Assembly: GCA_026993525.1 (NCBI GenBank)
Contig: JALWSS010000227.1
Location: 1-33,847, forward strand
Origin: Saprospiraceae bacterium
GTDB lineage: Bacteria > Bacteroidota > Bacteroidia > Chitinophagales > Saprospiraceae
Length of the DNA stretch: 33,847 nucleotides
Direction of reading: 5' to 3'
This document shows positions 32,866 through 33,847 of this stretch, one piece after another. Both the position numbers and the translations under genes were made by a program. The notes below the pieces were generated by a model, which searched no databases, had not been told where the DNA came from, and saw only the letters and a list, made by a program, of their open reading frames with translations. Each line of letters starts with the position of its first letter. Within the stretch, counting starts at the first letter, position 1.

Positions 32866-32873
32866 CAAAAGTA
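32866..32873 (-). promoter_or_regulatory. Minus-strand -7 element upstream of the giant locus
   Basis: On the minus strand the bases read TACTTTTG, an exact TAnnTTTG match. No -33 TTTG sits at the usual spacing. If used, it would drive the 26053-32427 gene with a leader of about 430 bases. Confidence 0.4.
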
Positions 32874-32950
32874 ATGCAGAGCCCCCCATACTTCATCCCT
32901 ACATTTAGGTATTTTTTTAAGTTGAATGAATGATCATATCCTTTTCAGGG

Positions 32951-32982
32951 TTTGAATTTCTATTGTTGGCAACTTAGATTTG
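32951..32982 (+). promoter_or_regulatory. Full Bacteroidota promoter of the TerB-like gene
   Basis: TTTG at 32951-32954 and TAGATTTG at 32975-32982 are separated by exactly 20 bases, matching the Bacteroidota -33/-7 consensus. Transcription should start near 32989. This rules against the upstream start at 32980 and supports the ATG at 33025. Confidence 0.7.
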
Positions 32983-33024
32983 GCCCTGATTCTACCATTC
33001 TTTCTCCGTTCAATCAGAAACCAC

Positions 33025-33450
33025 ATGAATTTCGGAAGCGCAGAGGAAAACAAAAACTGGAAACGATACATCATCTCATTGCTGGTAAAACAGGCCGGAG
33101 CTGAGGGCAGCATTTCCGCTGTTGAAGAGCAATTTCTAAACGATGCAGCAAAGTCGTTGGGACTCGGACCTGATGAGATACAGGCCATCAAAGCCGATCC
33201 CGGGGCTTTTGAAATCGCCCCCCCTCCCGATGAGCGCACCCGCATGACCATCCTCTACTACCTGCTTTTCATGATGCGCGCCGACGGCGAGATCAAACCG
33301 GAAGAGGAAAAACTGTGCTTCGAAGTCGGCTTCCGCCTGGGGTTCCGTATGGAAATGGTCACCAACCTCATCGGCGTCATGCGCCAATACCTGCGCGAAC
33401 AACTCCCCCCCGACGCCATGCTGGAGCGGATCAAACCTTATTTGTCGTGA
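33025..33450 (+). CDS. Small TerB-like protein
   Basis: The 141-aa cytosolic protein is all-helical in character. Two similar halves each carry an acidic helix-loop pattern: LVKQAGAEGSISAVEEQFLNDAAKSLGL, then YYLLFMMRADGEIKPEEEKLCFEVGFRLGF. The second, with (A/R)ADGE(I)xxxE, is the signature of the TerB/tellurite-resistance-like fold. Homologues in Bacteroidota are short stand-alone proteins of unknown function; a role in metal or stress response is only suggested by the fold. The ATG at 33025 follows a full promoter with a leader of about 36 bases, and the open frame's earlier start (32980) overlaps the -7 box. It is transcribed divergently from the giant-protein locus. Confidence 0.75.
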   Translation: MNFGSAEENKNWKRYIISLLVKQAGAEGSISAVEEQFLNDAAKSLGLGPDEIQAIKADPGAFEIAPPPDERTRMTILYYLLFMMRADGEIKPEEEKLCFEVGFRLGFRMEMVTNLIGVMRQYLREQLPPDAMLERIKPYLS

Positions 33451-33495
33451 TGGGCGTGATGGGCGTGACACGTGACTCGTGACTCGTGACACGTG
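33446..33495. repeat. Short tandem and palindromic repeats after the TerB-like gene
   Basis: Two copies of CGTGATGGG (33446-33463) run into a segment bracketed by CACGTG boxes (33469-33474 and 33490-33495) with two GTGACTC copies between them. The first unit overlaps the stop codon region of the TerB-like gene. It looks like an intergenic simple-repeat element. Confidence 0.65.
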
Positions 33496-33546
33496 GGGTG
33501 CTAGCTCCACAGTTGTCAGTTTGCCTGCTTTTATCAATAAAATCCC

Positions 33547-33653
33547 CCCGGCTTGGCACGAGCTCCGCTCGTTGACGCATGTAAGTGGCGGCTTGTCCGA
33601 CTTTGGCGGGCCTCCCGGCCGCCGGAAACAACCTCGAGGTATCACAGCCTTCC
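33547..33653 (+). repeat. 107-bp direct repeat, copy 1
   Basis: The block begins CCCGGCT, contains GCACGAGCTCCGCT and GTGGCGGCTTGTCCGACTTT, and ends ATCACAGCCTTCC. It recurs 195 bases later with about 7 differences and one deleted base. It has no coding features and includes several GGCC/GCCGG palindromes. Confidence 0.8.
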
Positions 33654-33718
33654 CGTCTGGCCAGCCGGGCAGGCAGGCTGTGAATGTAAAACGTCCTTTA
33701 GGTCGTCCTGAATTACGA

Positions 33719-33738
33719 CGTCGATCTGGAGATCGACG
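33719..33738. other. 8-bp hairpin between the direct repeats
   Basis: CGTCGATC pairs perfectly with GATCGACG around the loop TGGA. It lies in the 88-base spacer between the two long direct repeats and may be part of the repeat unit. Confidence 0.5.
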
Positions 33739-33741
33739 GTA

Positions 33742-33847
33742 CCCGGCTCGGCACGAGCTCCGCTTGTTGACGCTCTTAAGTGGCGGCTTGTCCGACTTTG
33801 GCGGGCCTCTGGCCGCCGGAAACAACCTCGAGGTATCACAGCCTTCC
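33742..33847 (+). repeat. 106-bp direct repeat, copy 2, reaching the window edge
   Basis: Same orientation as 33547-33653. The match continues to the last base of the window, so the array may extend further and its full unit (about 195 bases) cannot be defined here. Confidence 0.8.

Noticed and set aside
32593-32889. 98-codon minus-strand frame in the leader of the type A giant
   Set aside because: No domain, no plausible promoter spacing (its start overlaps the -7 element), and a composition rich in Arg/His/Pro typical of spurious frames.

Overview
The window looks like a chromosome segment of a Bacteroidota bacterium, most likely of the Saprospiria (Lewinella / Haliscomenobacter type). The evidence is: -7 promoter elements of the form TAnnTTTG upstream of several genes; type IX secretion (T9SS) sorting domains of both type A and type B; a PorP/SprF-family protein; very large HYR-repeat surface proteins with cohesin- and dockerin-like modules; and a NagB-LmbE fusion typical of this phylum. 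Most genes are fairly GC-rich. The stretch at about 3.0-3.7 kb and the first gene look more AT-rich. Species cannot be fixed from the sequence.

Layout. 0-0.6 kb: a small lipoprotein gene. 0.6-0.93 kb: an intergenic block of palindromic and tandem repeats whose key 53-bp element returns inverted at 9.2 kb. 0.93-2.94 kb: two isoprenoid genes, a mevalonate-kinase-type GHMP kinase and a long-chain polyprenyl diphosphate synthase. 3.08-3.69 kb: a small two-gene module in which a 63-aa protein overlaps out of frame with a nucleotidyltransferase gene broken by two single-base frameshifts. 3.76-5.21 kb: a coiled-coil protein of unknown function. 5.3-6.04 kb: a tRNA-like fold and moaC. 6.07-6.79 kb: a secreted protein of unknown function. 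7.1-13.75 kb: an amino-sugar locus made of a NagB/PIG-L fusion, a GH20 beta-N-acetylhexosaminidase lipoprotein and a sodium:solute symporter; together they would release, import and deacetylate/deaminate N-acetylglucosamine. 13.75-15.2 kb: two divergently transcribed LuxR/NarL-type regulators.

15.2-32.4 kb: a minus-strand surface-protein locus. In transcription order it holds a 2124-aa HYR protein with cohesin, dockerin-like and P-domain modules and a type A T9SS signal; a 2250-aa cohesin/HYR/Ig protein with a type B (gliding-motility) signal; a PorP/SprF protein; and an outer-membrane protein with beta-propeller, OmpA and SPOR domains. From known T9SS biology, the SprF-like protein should serve export or anchoring of the type B giant, and the OmpA/SPOR protein should tie the assembly to peptidoglycan. 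Cohesin and dockerin-like modules on neighbouring secreted giants raise the possibility that they assemble together on the cell surface. This is the most interesting system in the window.

33.0-33.8 kb: a small TerB-like protein behind a near-consensus Bacteroidota promoter, followed by direct and palindromic intergenic repeats running to the window edge. No rRNA, complete tRNA, CRISPR array or transposase was found.
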